Source: Isochrysis galbana (taxonomy: Eukaryota; Haptophyta; Isochrysidales; Isochrysidaceae). From it: DNA of 64,000 nt. Below, one piece after another: positions 41,231-52,534 of the stretch. The position numbers and the translations under genes were made by a program. The notes beneath the pieces are model-generated. The model saw nothing but the letters and a program-made list of their open reading frames with translations, was not told where the DNA came from and did no database searches. Each line of letters opens with the position of its first letter. Positions within the stretch are counted from its first letter, which is position 1. The stretch spans positions 2,006,329-2,070,328 of the forward strand of contig CM030933.1 of assembly GCA_018136815.1 (NCBI GenBank), in the 5' to 3' direction.

Positions 41231-42744
41231 TCGCGCTCTCTCCCCGGATGCTCGGCGGGTAGCATAGCTCGTTCGTCGACGGCTCACGGGTTAGCGATGA
41301 TTGAAGTCGCACGATCTCCCTTGGTAACCAGCGGCCAATTCAGACCATGTGAGGTTCGCTGTTTGAGGCGAGTTTCCGATGTCACCATACCGCAGCTGAC
41401 AGGGGGATAGCTCTTCGCGTCGAGTACCGATTGAGTCCATCTCTTTCTCACCGCCAAGCACTTCCTTCATGCTCGCCACTTTATTCATGAATTGTGTGGC
41501 GTCATCGGTCTCATTGGCGTCTCCGGCTATTGCGTTCCACTCCCATCCACATATGCGATTTCTACGGGTTACGGTAGCGTGGTAGTGTTCCCACTCTCAT
41601 CCGAGCTGTCCTCCTAGACACGTCATCTCCAAATCCGCTGGCCATAGTCGGGCGCTACATCCACAACGCATGCGCCCAATGCGCGTGCATGTGAAACGTC
41701 CTTTTTTTCGCATGTATGGTCCATAGCACAAATATATTGTTGATGCTCTTCTGATAGGATTCTTCTTCTTGCCTTGTGCCTTGGTCTCTAACGTGTTCTG
41801 TGTGACTCAAAACTCATATAATATTCTTACTTCACATTCATACTTAGTTCACACACATGGGGGAGGCGCCTCGTGTCCTCCCCCCTGGGCCGCAACTGCC
41901 CTTTGCGGGGGCCCGTTGGCCGTACGGCCGTACCACAACCATCCCAAACTCTGCCTTCTGGCATGAGTGGAGGTAAAGCTGGGGAGAAAAAACCACCTGA
42001 AGGTTCATTCAGGCTAATACCGCTAGCTATAAAGGACCACGTACTCACGGTACACGGTACATAGTACCGAAAAAATGCTCGAAGGTCTGGAGATCCTTCT
42101 AACTCTGAAAAAGCATCTGCACGAGCAAAACTGGGAGGGTGAGTCGACTCCTACCATGTTGTTCGCGAACTGCGATTGGTGTGTCGGTGGCTGGGACTGG
42201 CTGTGGTTGGAGTGGTGGTGCTGTGTCTGGTGTGAGACTGTGTGTGTGGGAGTGTGGGGACTGCGAGTGTGGAGTGAGGGCGTTTGGCGGGGGTTCAGCA
42301 TGACATGAAGAGTACCAATCCCCAGCTTGCATGATGACACACGACGGACGAGGACGCACAGGGAAGACAGAAGGACAGGGAGACAGAGGGTGCTTCGGAG
42401 CGCTGGCGCTGAGAAAACCAAGATACAGGAAGATAGACACAGGGAGAACAGGGGGGGCGAAAAACTATAGGAACAGGGAAAGGATAGAGGATAGAAGATA
42501 TGGACGAAGGGAACGGGGCACTGGCGGGTCGGGGAGGGGGCGGGACGCGGGAAGACCCCCGACCCCGCTGGCCAAGCAAGGAAACAAGGGGAGGACCGGG
42601 GTTACAAAGGAAAGTGCAAGGGAGGGATCTCGGCTGCATGCGGCAGCGCGGAGAGAGGGAAGAGAGGGAAGGGCGGGGCGCTGGGAGGGGAGACACGTTC
42701 TAAGAATAGAGCGTGTCGTGGGGCATGGAGGGCGTTCGCGCGCT
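41231..42744. other. intergenic, no supported gene
   Basis: Mostly unremarkable sequence. A short block at 42075-42138 (MLEGLEILLTLKKHLHEQNW, then a GTGAGT-like donor) could be an exon remnant. 42330-42740 is G/A-rich with open frames in several phases and no motifs. Confidence 0.35.
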
Positions 42745-43172
42745 CCCCCTAACGCAACAGGTAGGCTAAGAATGAACACAAACACAAACCTTAACCTCGT
42801 AGCAGAAACCCTCGGCCCCGCAGAGCGACTCGCCTAAGTAAGACGTGCAACCACGCAACCACACCCCGACCCAAATACTACCACCCCGATGCACGACCGC
42901 GTAAGACCAATCGGCGGAAACACGACAACCGAAAACCGTTAAAAAGAAACAGCCACCCAGCGACTCAGGAGGAAGGCGAGAACACTCGCTTGGGGCAGGT
43001 GCGCACCCCGCCCAACCCAACAACCCCCCCCCCTCAACCTGAGCCCCTACGTAGAGCACAAGGGGAGTTGCCGCAAGGCGGGAAGTAAGGGAAAGGGGAG
43101 GGAAAGGGCGTGGCTACAGAAGACGCGCGAGGCGCGCGCGAGGCAAGAATATTAAAAGGGTTTTTTTTTGGG
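42745..43172 (+). mobile_element. second LINE family, 3' fragment
   Basis: The end of an ORF2-like frame, MNTNTNLNLVAETLGPAERL followed by a stop at 42837, matches the end of the minus-strand frame at 48425 (MNTNLTLVAQALEIAEKLA). A 3' UTR of about 330 bp follows, with GGGGAGTTGCCGCAAGGCGG near its end, and the T-rich terminus ATTAAAAGGGTTTTTTTTT. 5'-truncated. Confidence 0.6.
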
Positions 43173-43432
43173 AACTCGCATGTCCACTGATACGCGACGC
43201 CCCGACCCGTGGGCGCAAGCACTCCCTAACTCGCCTAAGGGGGCCGAAAATGAAGCGAACGCTCTGCGGATGGAAGCGAAAGCATGTAGAGAAAACGCTG
43301 CACCCCTCTTTTCCTCGATGCCTCCCACAGCTCATCATGCTTTGCACGGCTCTCACCATGGGTCCTCATGATCGCCCTAGACACGTGCAACCCTGGCTGG
43401 CATGGAGCCCATCAAGCATTCGTTGTACGATC

Positions 43433-45138
43433 TCATCTCTTTTGGTTGTACATGATCACAGAGCATGCCACAAAGGCAACGGCAAGGACAAACAAGCTAT
43501 CGACTGTGGTACCAAAAAAAAGCATCGACAAGATACCCGTCAAGATGACAGATAGGGCAGTGGCGTAGCCCTGCGGCGAGCATGGGATTAGACTGAGTTG
43601 ACCATGGAGATCGCAAGTCAAGAGCAACAAGCGAGGAGGTAGGCGGACAATGGGAGAGCGGAGGAGACTATCGCAAGGAAGCTATGGGCCATGGGCATCA
43701 GAGCATAATCAAGCCAACGGCCGAGCGTTTGCGCGCGCCTCGCTTTCCACCTTCAGCACCGAATCCGCATACTTCAGGACCGCGGAGACAATGAGACCTC
43801 CCAGCGCGGACGACACGACGGCCACGAGCGCGGCGACATTGAAGCCATGCCAAAGACCGCGTTCCACAATGACGGAAAAGTCCTGGTTGTCGGACGGAGC
43901 GGGATAACCTCACACTAGCGGGGCAACCAAAACCAGCCGGAGCATTGCTCCAGTCCTACGAATGGTAAGCACGGGTCACATCCCTCACCTGCACTAGCGC
44001 GAATGCCCCTATGATCAAGAGGGAAGCCAACGCCATTTGAATCTGCATATAGGCAAGCGTGTGCTCCTGCTTTTGTATGGTGGAGCCTAGTGGGGATAGA
44101 GCAGCGAGGGGGAGTCAGACGAAGGGGAAGCACAGAACTTAACGTCGCATCGTGTCAGGGTGCAGGTGGGCTAAGGGAGGAGAGTTCAGGCGCATTGAGT
44201 GCAGCCCCAGATATGACTGTGCGCTACAAAACGACCGTGGCCACGTCGTGCTACGTGCTCACCCCCACGCTTGAGCACGCCCTCGGTATACACGGCCGCG
44301 AAACCAGAGAGCGTCGCGATGAGCACTGTGGCAGCCACGCCAAGGAATTGCTCATGCGATGCCTCTTCATCAGCCAGCGCCAACAAGCCTCTCTTTGCAT
44401 TGTCAGCAATGCGTCCGCCTCCTTCCGCACCGCCCGCCTCTGCCGCCGGCGCGGGCTTGCGCTGCGAGATCTGGGCGAGAATGACACCGATAAGAAGCAG
44501 GAGTAGAGCAAAAATCTGTCTCACGGGTGTAGGGACGGCGCTGGATTGGTTGCCGGGGCGCATGCCATCGTGTGTGTCCACTATGCTGAAAGGCCATGTC
44601 ATCTGGCTGAACGGTGCGAAATTGAGCACGAGCTGTGCCCTGCCGTTTACGCGGCGCGGTGCCCTCGTTACAAGGGCATCAATGCGCGGCTCACCTGCTT
44701 TCTAGCGAGCTGCTTGCGGAGCAGGAGGTAGGAGAATAGGGCGGTTGTCAGGAGCTTGGACTGGACAATCACTGAGAAGACTGGTGCGTCAAGCCTGCTC
44801 AGCGCGACAAACTCAAGCATCTGTTGGCAGTTGTATACGCCGGCGGGCACAAGGACCCGTAGGAAGATCTTCCACTCATCTCTGAGGAATGCTGCGATGG
44901 CTCTCAACGAGCCTCCGTGGGCAAGGAGCCAGAGGATCGAGAGGCTTGCTTTGAGCGACTCTGTCGCAAGCACTGCGGCCGAGTAGAGGAACTGTGGCTT
45001 GCCACTGACAGCGAAGCGGAGGAGGAGCGTTTTGGAGGTGTTCTGAGCCACGAGTAGCGCAAGATAGAAGTTGGCTGCGGAGGAGGAAGAGCTGCTGCCT
45101 GCGGCGCTGCCGCCCATTGAGGCGTGCCGCGGAAGCAT
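43433..45138 (-). CDS. nucleotide-sugar transporter, SLC35A (UDP-Gal/CMP-Sia) type
   Basis: Five exons on the minus strand: 44695-45138, 44263-44515, 43989-44086, 43751-43882 and 43433-43570; 354 residues, all introns GT-AG and in frame. Start MLPRHASMGGSA. It has about ten membrane segments. Family signatures: VPAGVYNCQQMLEFVALSRL, DAPVFSVIVQSKLLTTALFS, YLLLRKQL, FALLLLLIGVILAQIS, ATLSGFAAVYTEGVLKRG, MQIQMALASLLIIGAFAL, GGLIVSAVLKYADSVLKGYA and TALSVILTGILSMLFFG. SLC35A proteins exchange a cytosolic nucleotide sugar for luminal UMP/CMP across the Golgi membrane; the exact substrate cannot be read from sequence. A hydrophilic Ala/Glu loop (PAPAAEAGGAEGGGRIADNA) replaces the usual short central loop. 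The start is followed upstream by a 600-bp CT/GA tract shared with the divergent gene at 46230. Confidence 0.9.
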
Positions 45139-45269
45139 GCGGTGCACAGCCGCCGAGCTCAAGGTGAGAGGGCACAGAGCAGAAGGAGAAGGGGAGGAGG
45201 AAAGGGGAGGGGAGAGACGGAACAGAGAAAGGGAAGAGAGAGCGCGCAGTGCTGTGCGCACGCGGCCGC

Positions 45270-45895
<626 letters not shown>

Positions 45896-46229
45896 GGCAT
45901 ACGAGTTACCTCGATAGAATGACAGTCATGTCGAATGAGAAGTTACCACGTACGTACTCACAAGAAGAGAGCCCTTTCAAAGTCTTCTCAAACTACTTTC
46001 AGTGGCAGGAGAGAGAGAGAGAGAGAGAGAGAGGAGAGGGGGGCACGAGCGAGCGAGCGCGAGGGGGAGGTGGAGAGAGAGGAGCGGGAAGGAGGGAGAG
46101 AGACAGAGCGCCAGCGACGCCCGTCGGCGCCGCCTCCGCCAACTCTCGTGGCTCGCCCTACTCTGTACTTTCTACGGCCGTGTCTCCCGTGTCTAGCCCC
46201 TCACATCCTCTCCACGCGTGTGAGCTGAG

Positions 46230-46895
46230 ATGCCCGCCAGCTCCAAGGGCAAGTTTGTTGTCCACGGCGAGAGTGTCTCGTGGGTTCTGTATGAGTCAGG
46301 CGTGCTCAAGATTAAGCCCTCCTCGAGCGAGCGCTTCATGGTCAAGCTCAAAGCTGGAGAAGACCCGACCGCTCGAGCCAAGAATGAGTACGAGACGAGA
46401 TCGCGCCCGCTGCCCGCCTCAGCGTCACGGAGCGTGGTGTACTGCGCATCAGGGCCAGCGGATGCGTCGCAGAGCGCCACTTCAGTCTCTGCTACGACTG
46501 TAAGCGATGGACAATCCGCTACGATCAGGCAGGTGCAGCTGGGATCGTTGCCATCGGTTGTTGAACCACTCGCACCGCTGGCACCGCAGAGCAAGGCCAG
46601 AAACACAGGATACTACTACGCAGCGGTGCCCACATCCGAGCGGGTGTTGCCTACAAGTGCACCTACGCGAATAGGCACCCCGTCCATCGCTGAAAGAGCG
46701 GCAGGTGGCGCCATTCAGCAAGATCTCGAACGGAAGGGCGCCGACAACTCTTATTACTATGCGCATGCCCGCGTCAAGGATTATCATGTTCCACTTGTGC
46801 CCATGCGAATCGATGCAAACGGAAACCTTACGCCATGGATACCTGAGTCATCGACAACAGGTGGGCATAGTGCATCGTCTCCAGCTGCTGGATAA
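46230..46895 (+). CDS. unknown protein, 221 residues, duplicated YYYA motif
   Basis: Single-exon frame. The start MPASSKGKFVVHGESVSWVL is the first ATG after a GA tract (46010-46110). The N-terminal 60 residues look folded (VSWVLYESGVLKIKPSSSER, then FMVKLKAG). The middle is Ser/Ala/Pro-rich. The C-terminal half has NTGYYYAAVPTSERVLP and DNSYYYAHARVKDYHVPLVP followed by MRIDANGNLTPW, so a YYYA motif occurs twice about 45 residues apart. I do not recognise the family. Coding is supported by the long frame, mixed composition and start context. It is divergent from the nucleotide-sugar transporter across the CT tract. Confidence 0.6.
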   Translation: MPASSKGKFVVHGESVSWVLYESGVLKIKPSSSERFMVKLKAGEDPTARAKNEYETRSRPLPASASRSVVYCASGPADASQSATSVSATTVSDGQSATIRQVQLGSLPSVVEPLAPLAPQSKARNTGYYYAAVPTSERVLPTSAPTRIGTPSIAERAAGGAIQQDLERKGADNSYYYAHARVKDYHVPLVPMRIDANGNLTPWIPESSTTGGHSASSPAAG

Positions 46896-47276
46896 GACTG
46901 CTTAGCTGGCATGCTCAACGCCCTGAGCGGCTGAGAGAGAGGCCCGCCGTGACATGACTCCCTAGTTAGATAGGACTGCATAGCCGGCGTGCAACACACG
47001 CATAGAGTAGCACGTGCGTGTACTTAGTGTGTCTGTACGCACAAGCTCACAGTGCTATTGGGCAATGCCAGTTATTAGGCGGTCAAACGCTTTACTGAGG
47101 GCTCAGGGTACAACTTGAGCGCGTTCAGTGTCGTAGTGCGTTCCACAATGCACAATGTGACCGCAATTCAGATACGGAGCGCTCCCCACGCGGCCAAGTC
47201 CCCGGGTGCCCGGGACGTGGCCGCTGACGGCCGCTGCCCCTCCTTATGACCCACGACTGCGGCCGGTATAATAAAT
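46896..47276. other. 3' flank, nothing recognised
   Basis: Short frames only. AATAAATAAATAATC at 47270-47284 forms part of the LINE target site. Confidence 0.5.
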
Positions 47277-47292
47277 AAATAATCGTAACCTA

Positions 47293-47758
47293 AAAAAAAT
47301 CTTCTTAAAATTCCCCGCTACGTGTGCGACGTGAGGCAGAGTGCTAGTGTACCTCCCTACAACCCGACCTTTACCCCTAACAACCCCCTTCCCCTTTCCC
47401 AGTTCCCTCATTAGCGGAGAAGCTGGTTCTGGGGAGGCCGCGCGCGCTGCTTCGGCCAGGAGTTGGAGAGAAGGGGGCGGGAGACTGTGGTTCGTCCTTT
47501 GCTCCGGAGTTGGCTCTAGTTATCCTCCCCTAAATAACTTGGGCTCTTCTTTCATAACCGTTGCGATTCCGGCTAAGAGGTTAAGCTACCTTAAGTGATG
47601 TGTCTTAGGTCCAGACCCCTTGCCGCTTGCAAAAGGTCCTCCGACGTTCCTAAGTTGAAATTCTTGTCCACCGTATACAGCGGGCTTATCATTTTCTTGA
47701 TATGTTTATTGCTCGGGGCGTGTAAACCCATATTCTCTCGTTGTTTTTTTAGCCTCTT
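47293..47758 (-). mobile_element. 5'-truncated LINE insertion with 16-bp target duplication
   Basis: Flanked by AAATAATCGTAACCTA at 47277-47292 and 47759-47774. On the minus strand it contains the last 55 or so codons of ORF2 (KKQRENMGLHAPSNKHIKKM, ending GLDLRHIT and a stop at 47591), the 3' UTR, and the end TTTTAAGAAGATTTTTTTT. Size 466 bp. This gives an exact view of the 3' terminus: the element ends in T, not A, on its sense strand. Confidence 0.9.
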
Positions 47759-47774
47759 AAATAATCGTAACCTA

Positions 47775-48079
47775 GCCACTAGCCAACCCCACCAGCCTAT
47801 TAGACACAGACACAACTTTTCAGCCCCGGATTCCCGCCATGCCTGGCGAGGCAGGTGTCAGGTGTCCAAGTGATATAGGGGGGAAGGATCACTTCCCCGT
47901 GCAGTGCACGCACCGAACTTGCGCCCCCCAGCCCCGCACGTCCTCTCCGGCGAGGCTTCACGCTGGACGCTGGGGATGGGGGAAAACTCCTTTCGGGTAA
48001 AACAACGCAAGGCCAAGGCGCAAGGGCAACAAAGATATGGGGTAACAGCTTATATCAGTATCAGCTCTCAAGGTTATGG
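47775..48079. other. spacer between LINE fragments
   Basis: No gene seen. GCCATGCCTGGCGAGGCAGG at about 47838 forms a short inverted repeat. Confidence 0.45.
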
Positions 48080-48733
48080 AAAAAAAAACTTCTTAAATTC
48101 CTCGCCGCGCGTGCGACTATGCAAGTCTACTCCGCAGCCGCGCCCGCTTCCCTTAGCATCCTCTTTCACTTGCCTTGCGGCTCGTCCCCTCGTGCTCTAT
48201 CTACCTAGGTAGGGGCTCAGTGTTTGAGGTTTCCGGTGGCAGGCGGCGTGTACCAATCCCCGACGGGCGGCTTCTCGACCTTCTCATGCGCTATCGGGCA
48301 ATCGGTTTTCTTGTGATTTTCGCTCCGTTGTTCTGTGTTGGGTCATTGGGTCTTGGGTTTTGGGAGTCGTAGTTACCCAGGCGTTGCTGTTCGGTCCTGT
48401 CGTGTGTGCTTTTGCTGCGGGAGGTTATGCCAGCTTCTCTGCTATTTCAAGCGCTTGCGCCACTAGTGTCAAGTTCGTGTTCATCGTGAGGGTGCCTCTG
48501 TCGTTAGTTCTGAAGATCGGGTCACTGAGTCCTCGCGCGTCCTTAATTTTTGGCTTTCTGCCTCTGGAGGCTTGGCTCGTGCGCGCAGATGAGGTTTTAT
48601 TAGAGGACTCGAATCCTCGTACTAGCGTTGTGAATCTAGTGAGTGTGCGTTCGATTACCGGTACATGGTGGAAGGTGAGGTTGTCAAATTCGACTGCGTA
48701 GAAGTCGCCTATTATATATCTCCACGCTATCAT
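48080..48733 (-). mobile_element. second LINE family, 3' fragment (minus)
   Basis: The minus frame 48425-48733 reads AWRYIIGDFYAVEFDNLTFH, comparable with AWRYILTDFYNIQYGNADGR of the main family, and ends MNTNLTLVAQALEIAEKLA. The 3' UTR shares GACGAGCCGCAAGGCAAG-type sequence with the fragment at 42745-43172. The end is GAATTTAAGAAGTTTTTTTTT (sense), again T-rich. Confidence 0.65.
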
Positions 48734-49440
48734 TTTTTAATTTTTCTGAGCATTAGTACCACTACTCTCACTAGCCCGGCTCTAACACGACAGCCCTCAG
48801 CGCACCTGCCCGTACACCTTGGCGCGTGCTGTTGTCACAGATACATACTCCTATGCACCCTTCCACATCTCCCCCCTCGCAGGCCCCCGGCCCCCATTCT
48901 AACTCCCCACAAGTTAAAATGAGGGAGACCCCATTGAGGCGGACCGAACGACGCCGGCCGACTCTCCGGGAAAAAGCACCGGGGGGGGGGGAGGACCTCT
49001 CGTCAAAAAAGGAGAGCGGCCCTTACAGCTCGCGCCGCGAGCGGTCCTCGAAGAAATAAATGACTGCGCCCCCCGATACCTGCCACAGGGACGTCTTGAG
49101 CCACTCCCTTCTTCTCGCCTCTCCTGTCGCCAGCCGCCCCCCTTCGCCCGTTTGCTAACGCAAACGGGGCTCGTTTCTCACCACCCTCCATCGGGGGGGG
49201 TGCAAATCCCCCCCTCTCCCTCGTTCCATTCTCTTCCGCCCCGGTCCCTGCGGCGCGTCGCCATGCGGCGCGCCATGGCCTGCTCTCAGAGGTCCTTCAG
49301 GGGCGCCCAGAGGGCCAGCAGGGGCAGCTCAGGGGGCAGTGGAGGCTGGGGCTCAGCCCCTGGCCCCCCCTGCCTCTCCCTCGCTCGCCTCGCTGGCCTT
49401 GGGTGCCTCCCTGAGGCCCCTGTCTGCCTGGCGACCAGGG
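48734..49440. other. unassigned, no supported gene
   Basis: Pro/Ser-rich short frames in several phases. A G-run at 48982-48991. Nothing recognised. Confidence 0.4.
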
Positions 49441-49662
49441 ATGGGGGGGGAGTCAGTACGAGAGCAGGCCCATGCGGGCCTGGGAGAGCGGCTCGCGGCC
49501 CGCGCCCACTAGGGGTCTGGGCTGAATTGATGAGTGCCCTGCCCCTGCCAGAGGGCAGGGGCTGGGGTTGAATGTACGGGCCCACCCCGGGGGGTGTCCG
49601 CGATGGAGAGAGGGGGGCGCGAGGCCCCCATCCCCCATTGACCCTCACTTATAAAAGTAGGT
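49441..49662 (-). repeat. dispersed repeat module A, inverted copy
   Basis: Reverse complement starts ACCTACTTTTATAAGTG and is colinear with 6203-6425 to GACTCCCCCCC. The stem is GCCCCTGCC-CTCT-GGCAGGGGC, a paired change relative to the 6.3-kb copy. It abuts a LINE ORF2 fragment at 49663. Confidence 0.75.
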
Positions 49663-49737
49663 TGATATCTCCACGCTATCAGGTATAAGGATTTTAGGCT
49701 ATCGGGCGTTGGCGTGTTCGGGTATACGTATACGAAC
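49663..49737 (-). mobile_element. short LINE ORF2 fragment
   Basis: The minus strand reads LKSLYLIAWRYI-like codons, matching GYLGILAWRYIL of the full ORF2 and AWRYII at 48715. It is trapped between module A and the TAGG terminus at 49738. Confidence 0.45.
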
Positions 49738-50011
49738 TAGGCCCTGGCCAAAATGTCCAGTTTTTCTTGCCCAAATGTCCACCGGAAATGTCTCAAAAAT
49801 GTCCAATTTTGCACCCAAATGTCTCAAAAATGTCCGGTTGCGCAGTTCCGCACATGCGCTATATAACACATATGTATGTAAGTATTACGTATTATTCATA
49901 CTAATACTAGTGGTACTATATACGTATGAGTATGATGTATGATGTGTGTATGTATGTAAATGCTATAAAAGATTCGTATATCCATATGCCATCTGACACC
50001 TGACACACCGC
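49738..50011 (-). mobile_element. hAT 3' end with word array (family E)
   Basis: Reading inward from the terminus (plus strand): TAGGCCCTGGCCAAAATGTC, then the word AAATGTCC(A) or AAATGTCTC six times within about 100 bp. Spacers include AGTTTTTCTTGCCC (identical to family A) and AATTTTGCACCC. The terminus lies about 270 bp from the stop codon of the minus-strand hAT remnant at 50012, as expected for the 3' subterminal region. The stretch 49860-50010 is AT-rich and shows nothing else. Confidence 0.65.
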
Positions 50012-50490
50012 TCATAGTGCCACATCCTTCTCATTCTTGCGCGCATTGTTGTTGAAGCGCAGCATGATGGACGCCTGCAGTTGATCCGCTAGGGAGCTGG
50101 CCCTATTTGGACCAAAAATAGAGTTCATAAATAAGGGAGAACACACGCTCACATGCCGCCGAATTGGGACTGAGGCAAAAGGCCAGGGTACGCCTCCACT
50201 TTCTCCCGGTGCTTCCTACTGCTCAGATGGCACCTGAGGTTGTTCATGCGCAGAGAGAGCTCGGTGGCGCACGCGCGGCAAAAGAGCCGCTGATTCTTCT
50301 TCCCCTCCAAGGTCTCGTTGGGGAAGCTCCTCACGCGGTCGGCCGCGTAGACTCTCTTTGGCTCTGTGGTCTTCCGCGTGCCGCACCTCGTCGAACGCTT
50401 GCCTATGGGGGGGAGCTTCCTTATGACGCGAGCCCGCTCGTGCGCAGCCTTCAACGGGGCCTCATGCTCCACCGACGCTTCGACATCCAT
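50012..50490 (-). pseudogene. internally deleted hAT transposase, zinc-finger N-terminus plus C-terminal end
   Basis: The minus frame 50149-50490 carries a BED/C2H2-like finger: RLFCRACATELSLRMNNLRC, then HLSSRKH, the usual DNA-binding head of hAT transposases. At 50150-50165 the sequence jumps, out of frame, into AACERVFSL of the dimerisation domain. It ends SSLADQLQASIMLRFNNN with a stop at 50012. The whole catalytic DDE/RNase-H core is missing. Upstream of 50490 it meets another hAT copy in the opposite orientation. Non-functional. Confidence 0.7.
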
Positions 50491-50539
50491 GCTTTCGTCG
50501 TCGTCCTCCTAGTGGGCTCTCTCTCTCTCGCTCTCTACC

Positions 50540-50872
50540 ATGAATTCATTTGCTCACTTGTCTCACAATTTGGCTGATAAGCTGGAGCAAGAGCTCCGTG
50601 TCTACCAAGGCGTAGCGCAAAACTTCATGGTCGACCGCGCTGACATTCCAAACTTCACCACTAAGGTTCTACATTGGTGGGCATGCAACCATTCCAAAAT
50701 CCCTCATTGGGCTGCTATGGCTCGTATAACTTTCTCTCTCACACCTTCGTCTGCCGCATGTGAGCGCGTGTTCTCGTTGTTGAAATGTATGTATGGCCAT
50801 CTGCAAGCTAGCAGCCTTGCAGATCAAGTGCAGGCTGGCTTGATGTTACGATACAATGATCGTCCGTGTTAA
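50540..50872 (+). pseudogene. hAT transposase C-terminal dimerisation domain, truncated copy
   Basis: Open frame of 110 residues: LEQELRVYQGVAQNFMV, FTTKVLHWWACNHSKIPHWA, AMARITFSLTPSSAACERVF, SLLKCMYGHLQASSLADQVQ and AGLMLRYN, ending at 50872. LxWW, P..A.MAR, S..CERVFS and the SSLADQVQ tail are classic hAT-C (Dimer_Tnp_hAT) features. The catalytic core and zinc finger are absent, so it is a fragment. It is followed by array I and a TAGGG terminus. Confidence 0.85.
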
Positions 50873-51129
50873 GTGAGTGTGAGTGTGAGCAGTGTTGTGT
50901 GTAGTTAGTGAATGTACGTCAGTAGATGCGCAAACGTGGAAACTTGATAGTTGATAGGGAGTAGTGAGTAGTGAGTGAGTGAGAGTGAGCTCCACGCTAC
51001 AACCAATGACCCGTAATCCGAAGAAACTACGCGAAACTTTTGTGAAACTTGGCTAGCCGGTGAGCAACTTTTGCGACACTTTCACGCGAAACTTTGGGGG
51101 GTCCGGCGCGAAACTCTGACCTGGCCCTA
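50873..51129 (+). mobile_element. hAT 3' end with word array (family I)
   Basis: Read inward from 51129 on the minus strand: TAGGGCCAGGTCAGAGTTTC, then AAAGTTTCGCG, AAAGTGTCGC, AAAAGTTGC, AAGTTTCAC and AAAAGTTTCGCG over 100 bp. The terminus equals that of family B except for a few bases. It lies 257 bp after the transposase stop. 50875-51000 is a GTGAGT-rich simple stretch. Confidence 0.65.
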
Positions 51130-51316
51130 TCTACCATCTCCATCTACCATCTTCCATCTTTGAAGGGCAAGGGGGGGCGGTGGGAGCATTCGTGAAACTA
51201 GGGGCCCAGAGCGCTAATCTCCCTCGCCGTAGCGAGTATGGCCGCAGCGGTTGCTAACGCCGCGGACGATGGTGCGTTTACAGCTTACGCTATACCGATG
51301 ACGCTTATTTCTGATT

Positions 51317-52264
51317 CTAGCCCAAACGCACCTCACACGCATCATGAAGCCCTACTGCAAACCAATCTCGCTGAACAAAACTGAAGATATGCAGCCATAA
51401 CTCGGGCGAAAGCGGAGTGTTGCCGCGCATTGCAAGCTCATAGGTGATTCTAAGTGCATAGCGATCCGATGTCGGGAACGACCAGTGCCAAGTCGTGCTC
51501 CAAAACTTTGGATCACCTCGGTTCTTACCTGTCCCCGTTTGAATGATTCTGTGAAGCCGTTGGCGCACGAGCCCAACACGATTGTGAGATTGTAGACTCG
51601 ATCCCCTCGTACTGCCATAATCGTAGTCGGTAAGGCGAGAGTGCGGCCCAAGAAGTGCAGCTGACTGCTGGTACTTTGGCTTCCAAGGGTTGTGGACCAG
51701 TGCTATCATGAAGGGCGAACGATTACAATGATTGCGCACGTTGAGACAGGCGACAAATTTGCCCGAGTCGATCATCCAGCGGAGCGCTTCTGGGTACTCG
51801 ATTCCGACATGGAGGGCAGTGTTGCCGTCTGAGTCGCGCGCTTGAGCATCCGCCCCGGCCTCGAGCAGCTTCGCTACCGTGCCAATCAAGCCATATGATG
51901 CCGCGCTCACGAGTGGCGTCGACGTGATCTCCCACGCCATCACCATTGGACAAGAAGTGTCTAGCGAAACACCTCGACGCACGCACATCTCTACGTACTC
52001 AAGCAGCTCCGCCTCCGCGCGCTGCGCCGCTCTATCTCCGCGAGCGCCCACAGCGCGGATAGCGGGAGTGATGATGCTCCAGCTTCCCTCTTTCTCGAGC
52101 TCTTTACACTCATCGTCGCTCGCGGCGGCGAGGGCGGCGTGTGCACGACGGAGCGAGCACGACTCGCATGCGTGCATCACTTTGTGCCACACTGGCGGCG
52201 CCGCAGCGTACAACTGCCGGAAAGGCAAGGCTGCTCGAGGACGGACAGAACGCCGAGGCGCCAT
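51317..52264 (-). CDS. ankyrin-repeat protein with possible C-terminal F-box-like end
   Basis: 315 residues from MAPRRSVRPRAALPFRQLYA. The region around residues 100-185 has ankyrin repeats: STPLVSAASYGLIGTVAKLL, EAGADAQARDSDGNTALHVG and EYPEALRWMIDSGKF. The C-terminus PLSPELWLHIFSFVQRDWF resembles an F-box or SOCS-type helix pair (LSPELWLHIFSFV). An ankyrin-plus-F-box arrangement would suggest a substrate adaptor for an SCF ligase; that is inference. The segment LLGPHSRLTDYDYGSTRGSS to NRVGLVRQRLHRIIQ, between the two parts, has few hydrophobic residues and could hide an in-frame intron. An in-frame start further upstream exists, but this ATG gives the cleanest N-terminus. Confidence 0.6.
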   Translation of the reverse strand: MAPRRSVRPRAALPFRQLYAAAPPVWHKVMHACESCSLRRAHAALAAASDDECKELEKEGSWSIITPAIRAVGARGDRAAQRAEAELLEYVEMCVRRGVSLDTSCPMVMAWEITSTPLVSAASYGLIGTVAKLLEAGADAQARDSDGNTALHVGIEYPEALRWMIDSGKFVACLNVRNHCNRSPFMIALVHNPWKPKYQQSAALLGPHSRLTDYDYGSTRGSSLQSHNRVGLVRQRLHRIIQTGTGKNRGDPKFWSTTWHWSFPTSDRYALRITYELAMRGNTPLSPELWLHIFSFVQRDWFAVGLHDACEVRLG

Positions 52265-52534
52265 CGGCAGAGGCGATGGAATCGAGTGGGGTCGGAGTGT
52301 GGAGGGGGTTTGCGTGAGAGATGACCTAGCGGCTTCCTCCTTCTTCTCCCGCACACACCAGGGGAGGATCGATCCCCGCTGGCCTCCTATGGCTCACCGA
52401 GGCGATTGGCAAAGGCAAGTCTATCCGCCAGCAGCCGATCCGATCGCTCGCGGGAAATCCTCCGCGACTTATCTCTATGAGTAGGAGCCCGGTGGGGGTG
52501 GCGGGTGGCGGGGCAAGGTCTGGTAGGTACAGAA

